This document shows positions 1-8,258 of a stretch of DNA of 52,552 nucleotides, one piece after another (the stretch's first letter is position 1; every line of letters starts with the position of its first letter). The notes beneath the pieces were generated by a model. That model ran no database searches, was not told the DNA's origin, and saw only the letters and a list, made by a program, of their open reading frames with translations. Both the position numbers and the translations under genes were made by a program. The stretch comes from an uncultured Alloprevotella sp. (lineage in GTDB: Bacteria; Bacteroidota; Bacteroidia; Bacteroidales; Bacteroidaceae), in the NCBI GenBank assembly GCA_944322325.1, contig CALUOQ010000016.1, positions 1-52,552 on the forward strand, read 5' to 3'.

Positions 1-133
1 TGAAATTCTACACCCAAATATACACCCAATATTTGGAATAGCAAAAGATATTCAGAAAGATTTAGATTTACTATGTACTCCAAATAGTGCTTGATTATTA
101 ATGATTTGCAATTTTATGATATTTCTTGAATAT
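1..133. other. AT-rich tail, possible end of an integrated element
   Basis: This stretch is strikingly AT-rich (roughly 30 percent GC by eye) compared with the GC-rich DNA that follows, and no convincing gene lies in it. It contains a short direct repeat of tacaccca around 10-30. It runs straight into a sequence resembling a tRNA 3' end, so I infer that it is the terminal part of a mobile element lying mostly to the left of the window. No integrase or other element gene is visible, so this rests on composition and position only. Confidence 0.3.
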
Positions 134-158
134 GTAGGTTCGAGAGCCCCTCTCTCCG
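134..158 (+). repeat. tRNA-Ser 3' end remnant, possible attachment site
   Basis: The sequence ggttcgagagcccc followed by tctctccg reads as a T-loop (TTCGAGA), the 3' half of a T-stem (GCCCC), the 3' acceptor strand (TCTCTCC) and the discriminator G expected of tRNA-Ser. The upstream bases (gtagg) cannot pair with the T-stem, and no D-arm or anticodon arm precedes it, so this is not a working tRNA gene. Tyrosine integrases commonly insert elements into tRNA 3' ends and leave such a fragment at one junction. The attachment-site reading is an inference. Confidence 0.35.
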
Positions 159-191
159 CGGCGAATCGGTTCGTTAACCGATAAAGAATTT

Positions 192-236
192 CCGCCCGAT
201 TTTGCGTCATCAGTGATGTAATTTCGGGCGGTTTTG
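192..236 (+). terminator. Rho-independent terminator after the tRNA-Ser remnant
   Basis: An inverted repeat ccgcccga (192-199) / tcgggcgg (224-231) is followed by ttttgttt. It reads rightward and sits just after the tRNA-like 3' end, as expected for the original tRNA terminator. Confidence 0.55.
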
Positions 237-315
237 TTTGTCCGCCTGGCAGCCGGATGCGGGCGGACAAAGTCGAAGAAACACCAATCTATATTTATAT
301 CAAACACATCGTGCT

Positions 316-1479
316 ATGCGAACCAGAAAATTTTCTTTGCTCTGTTTGCTCCTGCTGGTCGCGGCGTGCCCGGCGTGGGCGCTGAAAATCCTGCACGGGC
401 CTTACCTGCAAAACCTCGGCGAGCGCGAGGTCACCATTGTCTGGGTGTCCGACAAGCCGTCGATTGGCTGGGTCGAACTGGCGCCCGACGACGACACCCA
501 CTTCTACGCCCAGGAGCGCCCGAAGTTCTACGACACGAAAATCGGCATCAAGCACACGTCGCGTGTGCACACCGTGAAGCTGACGGGGCTCAATCCGGGA
601 ACCCATTACCGCTACCGTGTCTGTGCGCAGGAGGTCGTTTCGCACAAGGGGCACAAGGTGATGTACGGCGACATCGTCACGGATTTCGACTACAGCAAAG
701 GGGCGCTCACGTTCCGCACCAACGACGTGACAAAACCGACCTGTTCTTTCGCTATGGTCAACGACATTCACGGCCGCAACGACGTGCTCGAGACGATGAT
801 CGGGCAGTGCGACCTGAAGCAGACGGACCTCTTCCTTTTCAACGGTGACATGGTCACGATTTCCAACAACGAGGAGCAAGTGTTCGGCGGATTCATGGAC
901 AAGGCCGTCGACCTCTTTGCCGGCAGCGTGCCGATGTACTACTGCCGCGGTAACCACGAGACGCGCGGCGCCATGGCCCCGTATTTCAAGGATTACTTCA
1001 ATCCCCGCGTCGACGAGCTTTTCTACATGTTCCGCCAGGGGCCGGTATGCTTCGTCGTCCTCGACTGCGGCGAGGACAAGCCCGACAGCGACGTGGAGTA
1101 CTACGGCATCACGGACTACGACGCCTATCGCACGCAGCAGGCCGAGTGGCTCAAGACGGCGTTGCAGAGCGACCTCTATCGCACGGCGCCCTTCAAGGTC
1201 ATCGTCTGCCACATGCCTCCCTTTGGCGGCTGGCACGGCGAGGTGGACATTGCCGAGAAGTTCTTCCCCCTGCTCAATGCGGCCAAGCCCGACGTCTACC
1301 TCTGCGGTCACCTGCACAAGTACGTCCGCAAGGAAGCCGGGCAGGACGGCGTGGACTTCCCGCTGATTGTGAACTCCAACAACACCCTGCTCAAGGCCAC
1401 GGCCGGACAGGTCAAGCTCGACATCCGCATTTACGACCTCGACGGAAAGGAGCAGGACCGCCTGCTGATTCAGAAGTAG
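316..1479 (+). CDS. Secreted calcineurin-like metallophosphoesterase with FN3-like N-terminal domain
   Basis: The 387-residue product belongs to the calcineurin-like metallophosphoesterase superfamily. These enzymes use a two-metal site to hydrolyse phosphomonoesters or diesters. The visible metal and catalytic motifs are D150-x-H152, GD178, GNH(213-214)E, H299 and GHxH (332-334). Residues ~23-130 resemble the fibronectin-III-like domain found ahead of purple acid phosphatase domains. I chose the ATG at 316 because it gives a clean signal sequence; an in-frame ATG 78 bases upstream would add a non-hydrophobic extension. Cys18 in LVAAC could be a lipobox, or signal peptidase I could cut after AWA22. 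The product is therefore periplasmic or membrane-anchored, with unknown substrate. It converges on a phosphodiesterase gene, which hints at organic phosphate scavenging. Confidence 0.85.
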   Translation: MRTRKFSLLCLLLLVAACPAWALKILHGPYLQNLGEREVTIVWVSDKPSIGWVELAPDDDTHFYAQERPKFYDTKIGIKHTSRVHTVKLTGLNPGTHYRYRVCAQEVVSHKGHKVMYGDIVTDFDYSKGALTFRTNDVTKPTCSFAMVNDIHGRNDVLETMIGQCDLKQTDLFLFNGDMVTISNNEEQVFGGFMDKAVDLFAGSVPMYYCRGNHETRGAMAPYFKDYFNPRVDELFYMFRQGPVCFVVLDCGEDKPDSDVEYYGITDYDAYRTQQAEWLKTALQSDLYRTAPFKVIVCHMPPFGGWHGEVDIAEKFFPLLNAAKPDVYLCGHLHKYVRKEAGQDGVDFPLIVNSNNTLLKATAGQVKLDIRIYDLDGKEQDRLLIQK

Positions 1480-1490
1480 CGCCCCGGGCG

Positions 1491-1555
1491 AAAACAAGTG
1501 TAGTCCCAGAAAATCCTATCGTAGTCTTAGGATTTTCTGGGACTACACTTGTTTT
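1491..1555. repeat. Palindromic repeat, copy A (28-bp perfect stem), likely bidirectional terminator
   Basis: Arms 1491-1518 and 1528-1555 are perfect inverted repeats around the 9-base loop tcgtagtct. Each arm begins acaagtgtagtcccagaaaa and the outside is A/T-rich, giving a U-run in both directions. It lies between two convergent gene ends, which fits a shared terminator. Closely related arms recur at 46175-46233, and shared modules recur at 26015-26096 and 33222-33295, so this is a member of a dispersed family and not just a local hairpin. Confidence 0.85.
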
Positions 1556-1599
1556 TTTCAGGTCCGGTCCGGCGGGAGTGCCCGACCGGGCCTTTTTGT

Positions 1600-2511
1600 T
1601 TATTCGTGGCGTCCCTGTCCGCGCAGGTAGTCGAGCAGTTCCACGGGGCGGTCGGTCTGGATGAGGCGGGCACCGAGCTGCTTGACGAGGTAGCCGTAGA
1701 CGGCCTCGGGGTCCTTGAGCGCGGCGTCGTCCGTATATTCGCCCGAGAGGCCCACCCACATGCTGTTGTACCAGGGCAGGCTCTTGCCCTTGAGCTGCTC
1801 AAGGGTGCGGAGGCAGACGGGCTCCTTGCCCTTCGAGAAGGTGATTTCGAAGGCCACGGGGTGGAGCACCGCGAGGTAGTCGGCTATCATCTGGTCCACG
1901 TCGTTGCCGTCCATCGACACGATGGGCATGTAGATGACCTTGTCGAGGTACTGGCCGAAGTCCTGCTTCACTTTGGCGGCGGGGGCGTTGCCCTTCATGA
2001 CGATTTGCCGCGTCGTACCGGTCTCCTCCAGCAGCGGGTAGACTTCGGCGAAGAATCCGTAGGCCTTGTCCAGGTTAATCATGATTTTCCCTTTGGCCAG
2101 CAGCAGGGCCTCGCGAAGCGTGGGCACGCGGTGCGAGGTGAGGCGGCCGTCCTTGTCCTTGAGGCGGAGCTGCTTGATTTCGGCCAGGGTCATGTCGGCT
2201 ATGCGGCCCTTGCCGTCGGTGGTGCGGTCCACGGTGGGGTCGTGCATCAGCACGAGGTGGTGGTCCTTTGTGCGCCATACGTCCAGCTCCACCATGTCCA
2301 TTTTCAGTTGGATGGCGCTGTCGATGGCCGCCAGCGAGTTTTCGGGTGCGTTGCTGCGCCAGTAGGCACGGTGGGCCACCACCAGCACCTGGTCGGTCTC
2401 GGGGTTCAGCAGGACTTTACGGATAGCCTCCACGCGGTCCTGTGCCCGCAGGGTGCTGCCCGCGGTCAGGCATAGGAGGCTCAGCATCAGAAGAAAAGCA
2501 CATTTTCTCAT
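1600..2511 (-). CDS. Glycerophosphodiester phosphodiesterase family protein
   Basis: The 303-residue secreted protein of the GDPD (UgpQ/GlpQ) TIM-barrel family is predicted to hydrolyse glycerophosphodiesters to glycerol-3-phosphate and an alcohol. Diagnostic motifs are VVAHRAYW (HR), PENS, ELDVWRTKD (E and D metal ligands) and LMHDPTVDRTTDG (HD and DRTT). The ATG at 2511 gives a good signal peptide ending TLRA before QDR; longer upstream starts would bury it. The His of HR and HD, which act as acid/base, are present, so it should be active. The periplasmic location and the adjacent phosphoesterase suggest phospholipid head-group phosphate salvage. The substrate is inferred. Confidence 0.87.
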   Translation of the reverse strand: MRKCAFLLMLSLLCLTAGSTLRAQDRVEAIRKVLLNPETDQVLVVAHRAYWRSNAPENSLAAIDSAIQLKMDMVELDVWRTKDHHLVLMHDPTVDRTTDGKGRIADMTLAEIKQLRLKDKDGRLTSHRVPTLREALLLAKGKIMINLDKAYGFFAEVYPLLEETGTTRQIVMKGNAPAAKVKQDFGQYLDKVIYMPIVSMDGNDVDQMIADYLAVLHPVAFEITFSKGKEPVCLRTLEQLKGKSLPWYNSMWVGLSGEYTDDAALKDPEAVYGYLVKQLGARLIQTDRPVELLDYLRGQGRHE

Positions 2512-2828
2512 CGTTGCGAATGTTTTTGTGGTTTGCAGGGTTAAGCATTTTGTGGCGGCAGAGGTCGCCCTTAACGTGCTCAAAATTACGGCTTATCCGC
2601 GAAGTGACCTAATGAAAGCGCCGGGACAATCGGGCCGGACGGCCTCGGCGTGTGTCGCGGCGGGCAAAGCGCCAGCCGGATGTCCGTGCAGGGAAACGAA
2701 AAAGGGGGCAAAGGCCGGAGATCCTTTGCCCCCTCACAAAAAAGGGAAAGCGCCCGAGAGTGGGGCTACCTTCCCCCATTAGTGAGTGTCGCTAAGCGAG
2801 CATCGCTCGCCGCGAGGTTCAGTCTGAT
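2512..2828. promoter_or_regulatory. Spacer with GDPD promoter and lipoprotein terminator
   Basis: No gene is seen in this 317-base spacer. A leftward TAatTTTG (-7 type) lies at 2581-2588, with a start about 65 bases upstream of the phosphodiesterase gene; no clear -33 TTTG is seen. The other half holds the hairpin terminator of the large lipoprotein gene and several small GC-rich palindromes near 2761-2815. Confidence 0.5.
2698..2734 (-). terminator. Terminator of the large lipoprotein gene
   Basis: The 12-bp perfect inverted repeat agggggcaaagg (2703-2714) / cctttgccccct (2723-2734) is followed, reading leftward, by a run of Ts. It lies about 95 bases after the lipoprotein stop codon. Confidence 0.75.
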
Positions 2829-5800
2829 TTATTCGTTCGGGTTGTTGACGAACGTCAGCGTCACGGTGTTGTTGCCCTCGTAACCAGAGATGGTGCCGAA
2901 CTGCGTCGTGGCCTGAATCTTCAGGTTAACGGTCTGAGCCGTGCTGTAGTTGAAGGCTGCGGCCTTGAACTTGAACTTGAGCGGGTTGCCTTCCACGCCG
3001 AACTCGAAGCAGTTGTCGAGGATGTTCTGGTCTGCTGCGGTGGCGCCGACAACTTTCACGTTCTTGAAGCCGTTCAGTGTGAGACCATCGCCGTTCGGGT
3101 AAGCCTTGGTCTTGAAGTTACCGTCCTCCATCACGCTGTTGCCGCCGTAGTCGAGCCACTGTGTGCCTTCGGTCAGGGTGTAGGTGCCGTTCAGGTCATT
3201 GATGCGTCCGTTGTTCGTCACCTTACCCAGCGTCCACTTACCGCCAACGTTCGGCGAAACCTTGATGGTACCGCTGAGCTCGTACTTGGCCTTGTCGCCA
3301 GCGTAGGACTCTTTGGTCTTGATGGTGATGGTACCACCATTATAACTTGCCGGAGTGACTTCGATGGTGAACGTATTGTCGATGGCGCTGCCAGCGGTTG
3401 CGGATGTACCTTTCTTCTTGATGTCCAAACCTGCTAAGTTCTGAGACTTATTGATGGCGCTCAACGTGAAGTTACCGCCCTTACCCGTAATCGTGCCGAT
3501 GTTCGTGCTGAAGTTGTTGAACAGCGAAGTGAAGGGAACCTTCCACGAAACGCCGGTGACTTCGCGCCAAGTAGTCGTTACATCGTCCTTGGTCTCTTCC
3601 TTTTCTGTGTAAGTGTAGCTCGGCACGAGCAGCACCTCTCCGTTCTGCCACTGCGGTCCCAGCGTCATGACTTGCGACGGGAATCCGGCCGTAGGCGGAA
3701 CACTGATAGTGACGTTCAGATTGAAGGTGGTTTGATTGTCATACGTAATCTTAGGATTGAAGACGATGGTCTCACCCTTGGCGTCAATCACTGCACCAGC
3801 CGGAATGGTCAGCTTGAAGGCCTTAGCATTCGTCGTTGTATTCACAACTTCGAGCTTAGCGTTACCAATCTGTGCCGGGTTGGTGCCGTTCTTCGTGCTC
3901 GTGAAGGTCTGTTCAGCCGTTTGAGCGATGAGATCGTTCGGGGCGAGGCCGGCCAGCGTGGCTATTTCATTAACCTTGTCCTCGTTGAGGTAAACGACGA
4001 TCTCCTCGTCGCTCCACGTAGCGGTCGTCAGGTTGAAGGGCTTCCGTTTGTCTCCGTCATTGGTGTCATAGAACGAGAAGTCGGTAGCCGGGTCGATGGG
4101 GTCGCCAAGCGACATTTCGCCACGGATGACGGTCACATTGTTAAGTGGAGTAGGGAATACCTTTGCTGTTCCGTTGGAATTGTTCACGCCGTTGATGGTC
4201 ACCTTGGCCACAATCGGGCAGAACATGCCAATCAGGTTGGTCGTACCGGTCTTCACGAGTGACACTTTACCAGCGCTCTTGTCGAGACTGAACGTCTTGG
4301 CCCATTCGTTCTTCTGTGCATCGGAGCCATTGAAGTCGTACGACACGTTGAAGATGTTGCCGAAGCTGGCGACGAGGTTGCCGGCGCTCTTGGTCAAGTC
4401 ACCTACAACAACTGTAGTTCCCCGCGTACCGACGAGCCAGCTGTTCTGGCCGATGTTGACCACGTCACCGTCCTTGTCGTAAGTAAGATTCCAATCGAGG
4501 TTGGAGGCCGTGCATACCTTGACGCCGTCGATGCGGGTCTTCTGGCGCGATACGACGAAGTAGTCGGACGTGATGTCGGTGTAGTCGGTCTTGGCCGGTG
4601 CTTCTTCAGCGCCTTCCTCCTTGACAGGGTCGAGGGCTTTCAGTCCGAGGGCTACAGCCCACGTCTGTCCGTTGCTGATCTGGGAACCGTCCACCTCAAC
4701 GTTGAAGTTGATAATGCCTGCGTTGTTGGCGTCGATGGATGCGCTCTTGATGTCGAGCAGACCGTGCGTGCCCTTAATCGGCATACCCTCGAACGTTACG
4801 GCGTACTTCTTGCCTTCGTTGATGTCGTCGACAATCTTTTTGGCAGCCGATGCCGGAGAAACGCGGAAGCTGACGGTCGTGTTCTGCTCCTGAACGAGGA
4901 TAATATCCTTATTTTCATTGCTAGCGTCGGCGATGTATGCCAGCGTTGTGAACTTGGTGATGCGGTCAGCGCTGCTGGGTACGTAAGCGAGGCTCTGTAC
5001 GCCGGCGCCGAATACGCTCTCCATGCGCGTTTGCAGTTCGTTGAATTTCTTGTCGACCTCTTCCTTGTTGTAGAAGTTGGCCGTGGCGTCGTCGCCTTCT
5101 TCTTCGCCTTCGTCGGGATCCTGAGCGGCAAGGCCAAGCTGCTCCTTCAGGTCGGCGATGTCGGCCAGCATCTGGGCCAAGTCGGCCGTCGTGCCGTCCT
5201 CGAGTCCGCTGACGTCCACCTTGTCGAGGATGCCGGTCAGGCCTTCTTCGACGTCGCTCTTCCAGTCTTCGAGGGTCTTGAGGCGGGTGTAGATTTCCTT
5301 GGCTGTGCCTTCGCCTTCCTCGTTGAAGAACTTGTCAATCTTCTGGCTGAGTTCTTCGAGCTGGCTCGTGTTGGTGGCAACGGAGTCGCTGAGGTCGCCA
5401 TACTTGCTTTCGAGGGTGGTGACCTTCTCGCTCAGCGTGACGAACTGGGCATAGTGCGTCAGGTCGAGGTCTTCGTCCTGAAGTGCAGCGATGTCGGCGC
5501 TGAGTTCGGTGAGATTGGACTTGACGGTTTCTAGCTCGGCCATGGCTGCACCGAAGTTCTCAGCCAATTCGTTGAGCGTTTTCAGCTCGTTTTGTGCGGC
5601 GGCGATGTCCTCGGTGGCTTGAGTGAGCTTGTCGGTCAGGTCGTCGACAATAGTCTGGTTGGCTTTTCCGTTGATGACGGTTTCCAGTTCGCCCTTGAGG
5701 CTGGCGAGTTGCTCCTCGACTTCCTCGCTGGTGGCGGCTCCGTCGGCCTGAGCCTGGAGTTCGTCAATCAAGCCTTGCAGGCGGGCAGCTTCGGCGTCGA

Positions 5801-6293
5801 GTACATCCTGGTCAACCTTGCCGGCGAGGGCGTCGTTCAGGGTCTGCTGGGCCTCTTCCTGCTTGCCTTCGAGCTCGCTGATTTGCTGTTCGAGGGCTTC
5901 GCGGTCGGCGGCATTGGCGTCGGCAGCGGCCTTGTTGGCCTCTTCGATAAGTCCGGCCAGTTTCTCGGACTCAGCCTGAATGGCGCTGGGGTCGGCCTTC
6001 TGGTCGATGAGCGCGTTCAGGGCCTCTACCTGTGCGGTGAGTTCCTCGGTGTTTACTTTGCCGTCAACAGTGGCGGAAAGCTCGTCGATTTTTGCCTGCA
6101 TCTGCTCTACGACCTGATCGATAGCGGCAGTCATGTCGTCGCTCGAAACGCCAATGATTCCGTTGATCTTGTTGATCTGGTCCTGGAGATTGGCGATGTC
6201 GGCATCGTAGTCGTCAGAACAACCTACGAATACAGGAGCTGCCGTGGCAGTCAGTGCGCAAAACACTGCGACTCTAATGAATCTCTTGTTCAT
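2829..6293 (-). CDS. Very large coiled-coil surface lipoprotein
   Basis: The product has 1154 residues. The signal sequence ends in the lipobox FVGC with Cys25, followed by SDDYD, which matches the Bacteroidetes lipoprotein export signal for display on the outer leaflet. Residues ~29-440 are a long coiled coil, rich in Glu, Ala, Gln and Leu, with repeated blocks of the type ALNALIDQKAD and EELTAQVE. Residues ~450-1154 look beta-rich, with repeated Thr/Asn/Gly-rich stretches typical of stacked Ig-like domains. No enzymatic motif is visible. The architecture suggests a stalk presenting a beta-domain tip, as in surface adhesins or structural lipoproteins, but the function is unknown. No consensus promoter faces this gene in the 113 bases upstream; beyond them lies a segment bounded by inverted repeats whose only strong promoter points the other way, suggesting phase-variable expression. 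Confidence 0.85.
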   Translation of the reverse strand: MNKRFIRVAVFCALTATAAPVFVGCSDDYDADIANLQDQINKINGIIGVSSDDMTAAIDQVVEQMQAKIDELSATVDGKVNTEELTAQVEALNALIDQKADPSAIQAESEKLAGLIEEANKAAADANAADREALEQQISELEGKQEEAQQTLNDALAGKVDQDVLDAEAARLQGLIDELQAQADGAATSEEVEEQLASLKGELETVINGKANQTIVDDLTDKLTQATEDIAAAQNELKTLNELAENFGAAMAELETVKSNLTELSADIAALQDEDLDLTHYAQFVTLSEKVTTLESKYGDLSDSVATNTSQLEELSQKIDKFFNEEGEGTAKEIYTRLKTLEDWKSDVEEGLTGILDKVDVSGLEDGTTADLAQMLADIADLKEQLGLAAQDPDEGEEEGDDATANFYNKEEVDKKFNELQTRMESVFGAGVQSLAYVPSSADRITKFTTLAYIADASNENKDIILVQEQNTTVSFRVSPASAAKKIVDDINEGKKYAVTFEGMPIKGTHGLLDIKSASIDANNAGIINFNVEVDGSQISNGQTWAVALGLKALDPVKEEGAEEAPAKTDYTDITSDYFVVSRQKTRIDGVKVCTASNLDWNLTYDKDGDVVNIGQNSWLVGTRGTTVVVGDLTKSAGNLVASFGNIFNVSYDFNGSDAQKNEWAKTFSLDKSAGKVSLVKTGTTNLIGMFCPIVAKVTINGVNNSNGTAKVFPTPLNNVTVIRGEMSLGDPIDPATDFSFYDTNDGDKRKPFNLTTATWSDEEIVVYLNEDKVNEIATLAGLAPNDLIAQTAEQTFTSTKNGTNPAQIGNAKLEVVNTTTNAKAFKLTIPAGAVIDAKGETIVFNPKITYDNQTTFNLNVTISVPPTAGFPSQVMTLGPQWQNGEVLLVPSYTYTEKEETKDDVTTTWREVTGVSWKVPFTSLFNNFSTNIGTITGKGGNFTLSAINKSQNLAGLDIKKKGTSATAGSAIDNTFTIEVTPASYNGGTITIKTKESYAGDKAKYELSGTIKVSPNVGGKWTLGKVTNNGRINDLNGTYTLTEGTQWLDYGGNSVMEDGNFKTKAYPNGDGLTLNGFKNVKVVGATAADQNILDNCFEFGVEGNPLKFKFKAAAFNYSTAQTVNLKIQATTQFGTISGYEGNNTVTLTFVNNPNE

Positions 6294-6399
6294 AATGAAT
6301 GAAAGTTAAGTTAGGAATGTTGATTCGTCTTTTTCTCTCTTGTCTCTATTTACCTTGTTGGTTTTCAACTCGTTTTAGCTCTCCTGCCTCTTTGGCCGA

Positions 6400-6430
6400 T
6401 GTTTCCATCTCTTACTTAGAGGTAGAAAAC
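6400..6430. repeat. Left inverted repeat of candidate invertible segment
   Basis: A 22-base core at 6407-6428 is the exact reverse complement of 6644-6665. Within it, two imperfect inverted arms (tttccatctct and agaggtagaaa) surround the centre tactt, the dyad form expected of a tyrosine-recombinase crossover site. Confidence 0.75.
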
Positions 6431-6466
6431 TTTTCGGGCGAAAACCGCGGAAACGGGTACGAGAAA

Positions 6467-6500
6467 GGCTCCGCAACCTCCAAACGGAGGTTGCGGAGCC
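6467..6500. terminator. GC-rich hairpin inside the candidate invertible segment
   Basis: The 15-bp perfect stem ggctccgcaacctcc (6467-6481) / ggaggttgcggagcc (6486-6500) encloses the loop aaac. It lacks a long U-run in either direction, but is symmetrical and could act in either orientation of the segment. A likely role is to stop read-through from sufB into the lipoprotein gene, whichever way the segment lies. Confidence 0.5.
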
Positions 6501-6604
6501 CTGAAAGATGACAAAACTTCACTCCTGTCGACCGCTGACAGGCAGGACTCGCTTAGAAAAAGCGTAAAAAATGTGCGAGATTATTGAAATTTCCCCGGAA
6601 TTTA

Positions 6605-6637
6605 TTTGGTCCGTTCTTTACTTCTCCCTACCTTTGC
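6605..6637 (+). promoter_or_regulatory. Consensus Bacteroidetes promoter facing away from the lipoprotein gene
   Basis: TTTG (6605-6608), a 20-base spacer and TAccTTTGC (6629-6637) form a near-perfect Bacteroidetes sigma-ABfr promoter reading rightward. It ends four bases before the right inverted repeat. No rightward gene follows; the transcript would enter a hairpin with a T-run and then run antisense to sufB. Inversion between the flanking repeats would aim it at the lipoprotein gene. Confidence 0.8.
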
Positions 6638-6640
6638 CCC

Positions 6641-6678
6641 AGCTTTCTACCTCTAAGTAAGAGATAGAAAGCTTTTTT
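6641..6678 (+). repeat. Right inverted repeat, also a terminator-like hairpin
   Basis: Arms 6641-6654 and 6660-6673 are inverted repeats matching at 13 of 14 positions around the centre aagta, followed by six Ts (6673-6678). Its core 6644-6665 is the exact reverse complement of the left repeat core. In the present orientation it would terminate the transcript from the adjacent promoter immediately, keeping the system silent. Confidence 0.75.
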
Positions 6679-6739
6679 GTTGGGCGTTCGCGAGGAGTGA
6701 CGAGCGGAGAGGACTCATTATATTATATTAAAGGTGTGG

Positions 6740-8197
6740 TTATCCGACGGAGCCTTCAAGCGAGACGGAAAGGAGCTTTTGGGCTTCGACGGCGAACTCC
6801 ATGGGGAGTTTGTTAAGCACGTCCTTGGCGTAGCCGTTGACGATGAGGTCGACGGCGGCTTCGGTGGGGATGCCGCGTTGGTTGCAGTAGAATAACTGGT
6901 CCTCGGAAATTTTGGACGTGGTGGCTTCGTGTTCGACCGTAGCTTTGTCGCCGATGACGTCAATGTAAGGAAATGTGTGTGCGCCGCAGGTGGAGCTGAG
7001 CAGCAGGGAGTCGCACGACGAATAGTTGCGCGCGCCGTCAGCGTGAGGGCCGACTTTGACGAGACCGCGGTAGGAGTTCTGGCTGCGTCCGGCGGAGATG
7101 CCCTTGGAGACGATGGTAGACCGCGTGCCACGGCCGAGGTGAACCATCTTGGTACCGGTGTCGGCCTGCTGGAAGTTGTTGGTGACGGCTACGCTGTAGA
7201 ACTCGGCTTGTGAATTGTCGCCCATGAGTACGCACGACGGGTACTTCCAAGTGATGGCGGAGCCGGTTTCGACTTGTGTCCACGACAGTTTGCTGTTGGC
7301 TCCGCGCAGTTGGCCGCGTTTGGTGACGAGGTTATACACACCACCGCGTCCTTCGGCATCGCCAGGATACCAGTTCTGGACCGTGGAGTACTTGACCTCG
7401 GCGTCTTGGTTGACGACGATTTCCACAATGGCGGCGTGAAGCTGGTTCTCGTCGCGCATAGGAGCGGTGCATCCTTCGAGATAGGAGACGTAGCCCCCGT
7501 CGTCGCAGACGATGAGGGTGCGTTCGAACTGCCCCGTGTTGCGCGCATTGATGCGGAAATAGGTGGACAGCTCCATGGGGCAGCGTACGCCCTTCGGGAT
7601 GTAGACGAAAGAGCCGTCGGAGAATACCGCACTGTTGAGGGCTGCGAAGAAGTTGTCGCGGTAGGGGACGACGGAACCGAGATATTTGCGCACGAGGTCG
7701 GGATTTTCGCGGATGGCCTCGCTGATGGAGCAGAACACGATACCTTTTTCTGCCAGCTTTTCCTTAAAGGTGGTTTTGACCGATACGGAATCCATGACGG
7801 CATCGACGGCTACGCCGGCCAAGGCCATGCGCTCTTCGAGGGGAATGCCCAGTTTGTCGAACGTTTTCATCAACTCCGGGTCGATTTCTTTCTTGTCGGC
7901 GCCGTCTTTTTTCTTTGTCGGGTCGGCGTAGTAAGAAATACTTTGGTAGTCGATGGGCGGGAGGTCGACATGGGCCCAATCGGGCTGTTGCAGGGTCTGC
8001 CAATAGCGGAAGGCCTTGAGACGGAAGTCGAGCATCCATTGAGGTTCGCCCTTCTTTTCGGAAATGAGGCGTATGACGTCCTCGTTGAGGCCGGTGTCGA
8101 TAATCTCGGTATGGACGTCGGTGGTGAAGCCGTATTCGTACTTCTTCTCGGCGACCTCGCGAACGAGCTTGTTCTTTTCCTGTTTGTTTTCGGTCAT
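6740..8197 (-). CDS. sufB: Fe-S cluster assembly scaffold protein SufB
   Basis: The 485-residue product is the SufB subunit of the SufBCD scaffold, on which Fe-S clusters are built in the cytoplasm with sulfur delivered by SufS. The full family length is present, with recognisable blocks [20 protein letters not shown], the central beta-helix region and the C-terminal [20 protein letters not shown]. It lies leftward behind cvpA with a 61-base gap. SufB works only with SufC and SufD, and their genes usually follow it directly. Here the next gene is an unrelated surface lipoprotein, so sufC, sufD and sufS must lie elsewhere. Confidence 0.95.
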   Translation of the reverse strand: MTENKQEKNKLVREVAEKKYEYGFTTDVHTEIIDTGLNEDVIRLISEKKGEPQWMLDFRLKAFRYWQTLQQPDWAHVDLPPIDYQSISYYADPTKKKDGADKKEIDPELMKTFDKLGIPLEERMALAGVAVDAVMDSVSVKTTFKEKLAEKGIVFCSISEAIRENPDLVRKYLGSVVPYRDNFFAALNSAVFSDGSFVYIPKGVRCPMELSTYFRINARNTGQFERTLIVCDDGGYVSYLEGCTAPMRDENQLHAAIVEIVVNQDAEVKYSTVQNWYPGDAEGRGGVYNLVTKRGQLRGANSKLSWTQVETGSAITWKYPSCVLMGDNSQAEFYSVAVTNNFQQADTGTKMVHLGRGTRSTIVSKGISAGRSQNSYRGLVKVGPHADGARNYSSCDSLLLSSTCGAHTFPYIDVIGDKATVEHEATTSKISEDQLFYCNQRGIPTEAAVDLIVNGYAKDVLNKLPMEFAVEAQKLLSVSLEGSVG

Positions 8198-8258
8198 GTG
8201 TCGGGTGTTTACTGGGCGTGGGCGGAAGTGGAGGCTAATCGGTTGCGGGTGGATGAGG

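Noticed and set aside
295-1497. 400-residue open frame antisense to the metallophosphoesterase
   Set aside because: The sense frame has all catalytic motifs; the antisense product is low-complexity.
6299-6511. 70-codon rightward frame in the inverted-repeat region
   Set aside because: It crosses the left repeat and the hairpin, has no promoter ahead and no recognisable protein pattern.
6641-6678. Simple terminator of sufB
   Set aside because: The T-run lies on the rightward side, while sufB reads leftward; the leftward tail is GC-rich, and the core is duplicated in inverted orientation at 6407-6428.
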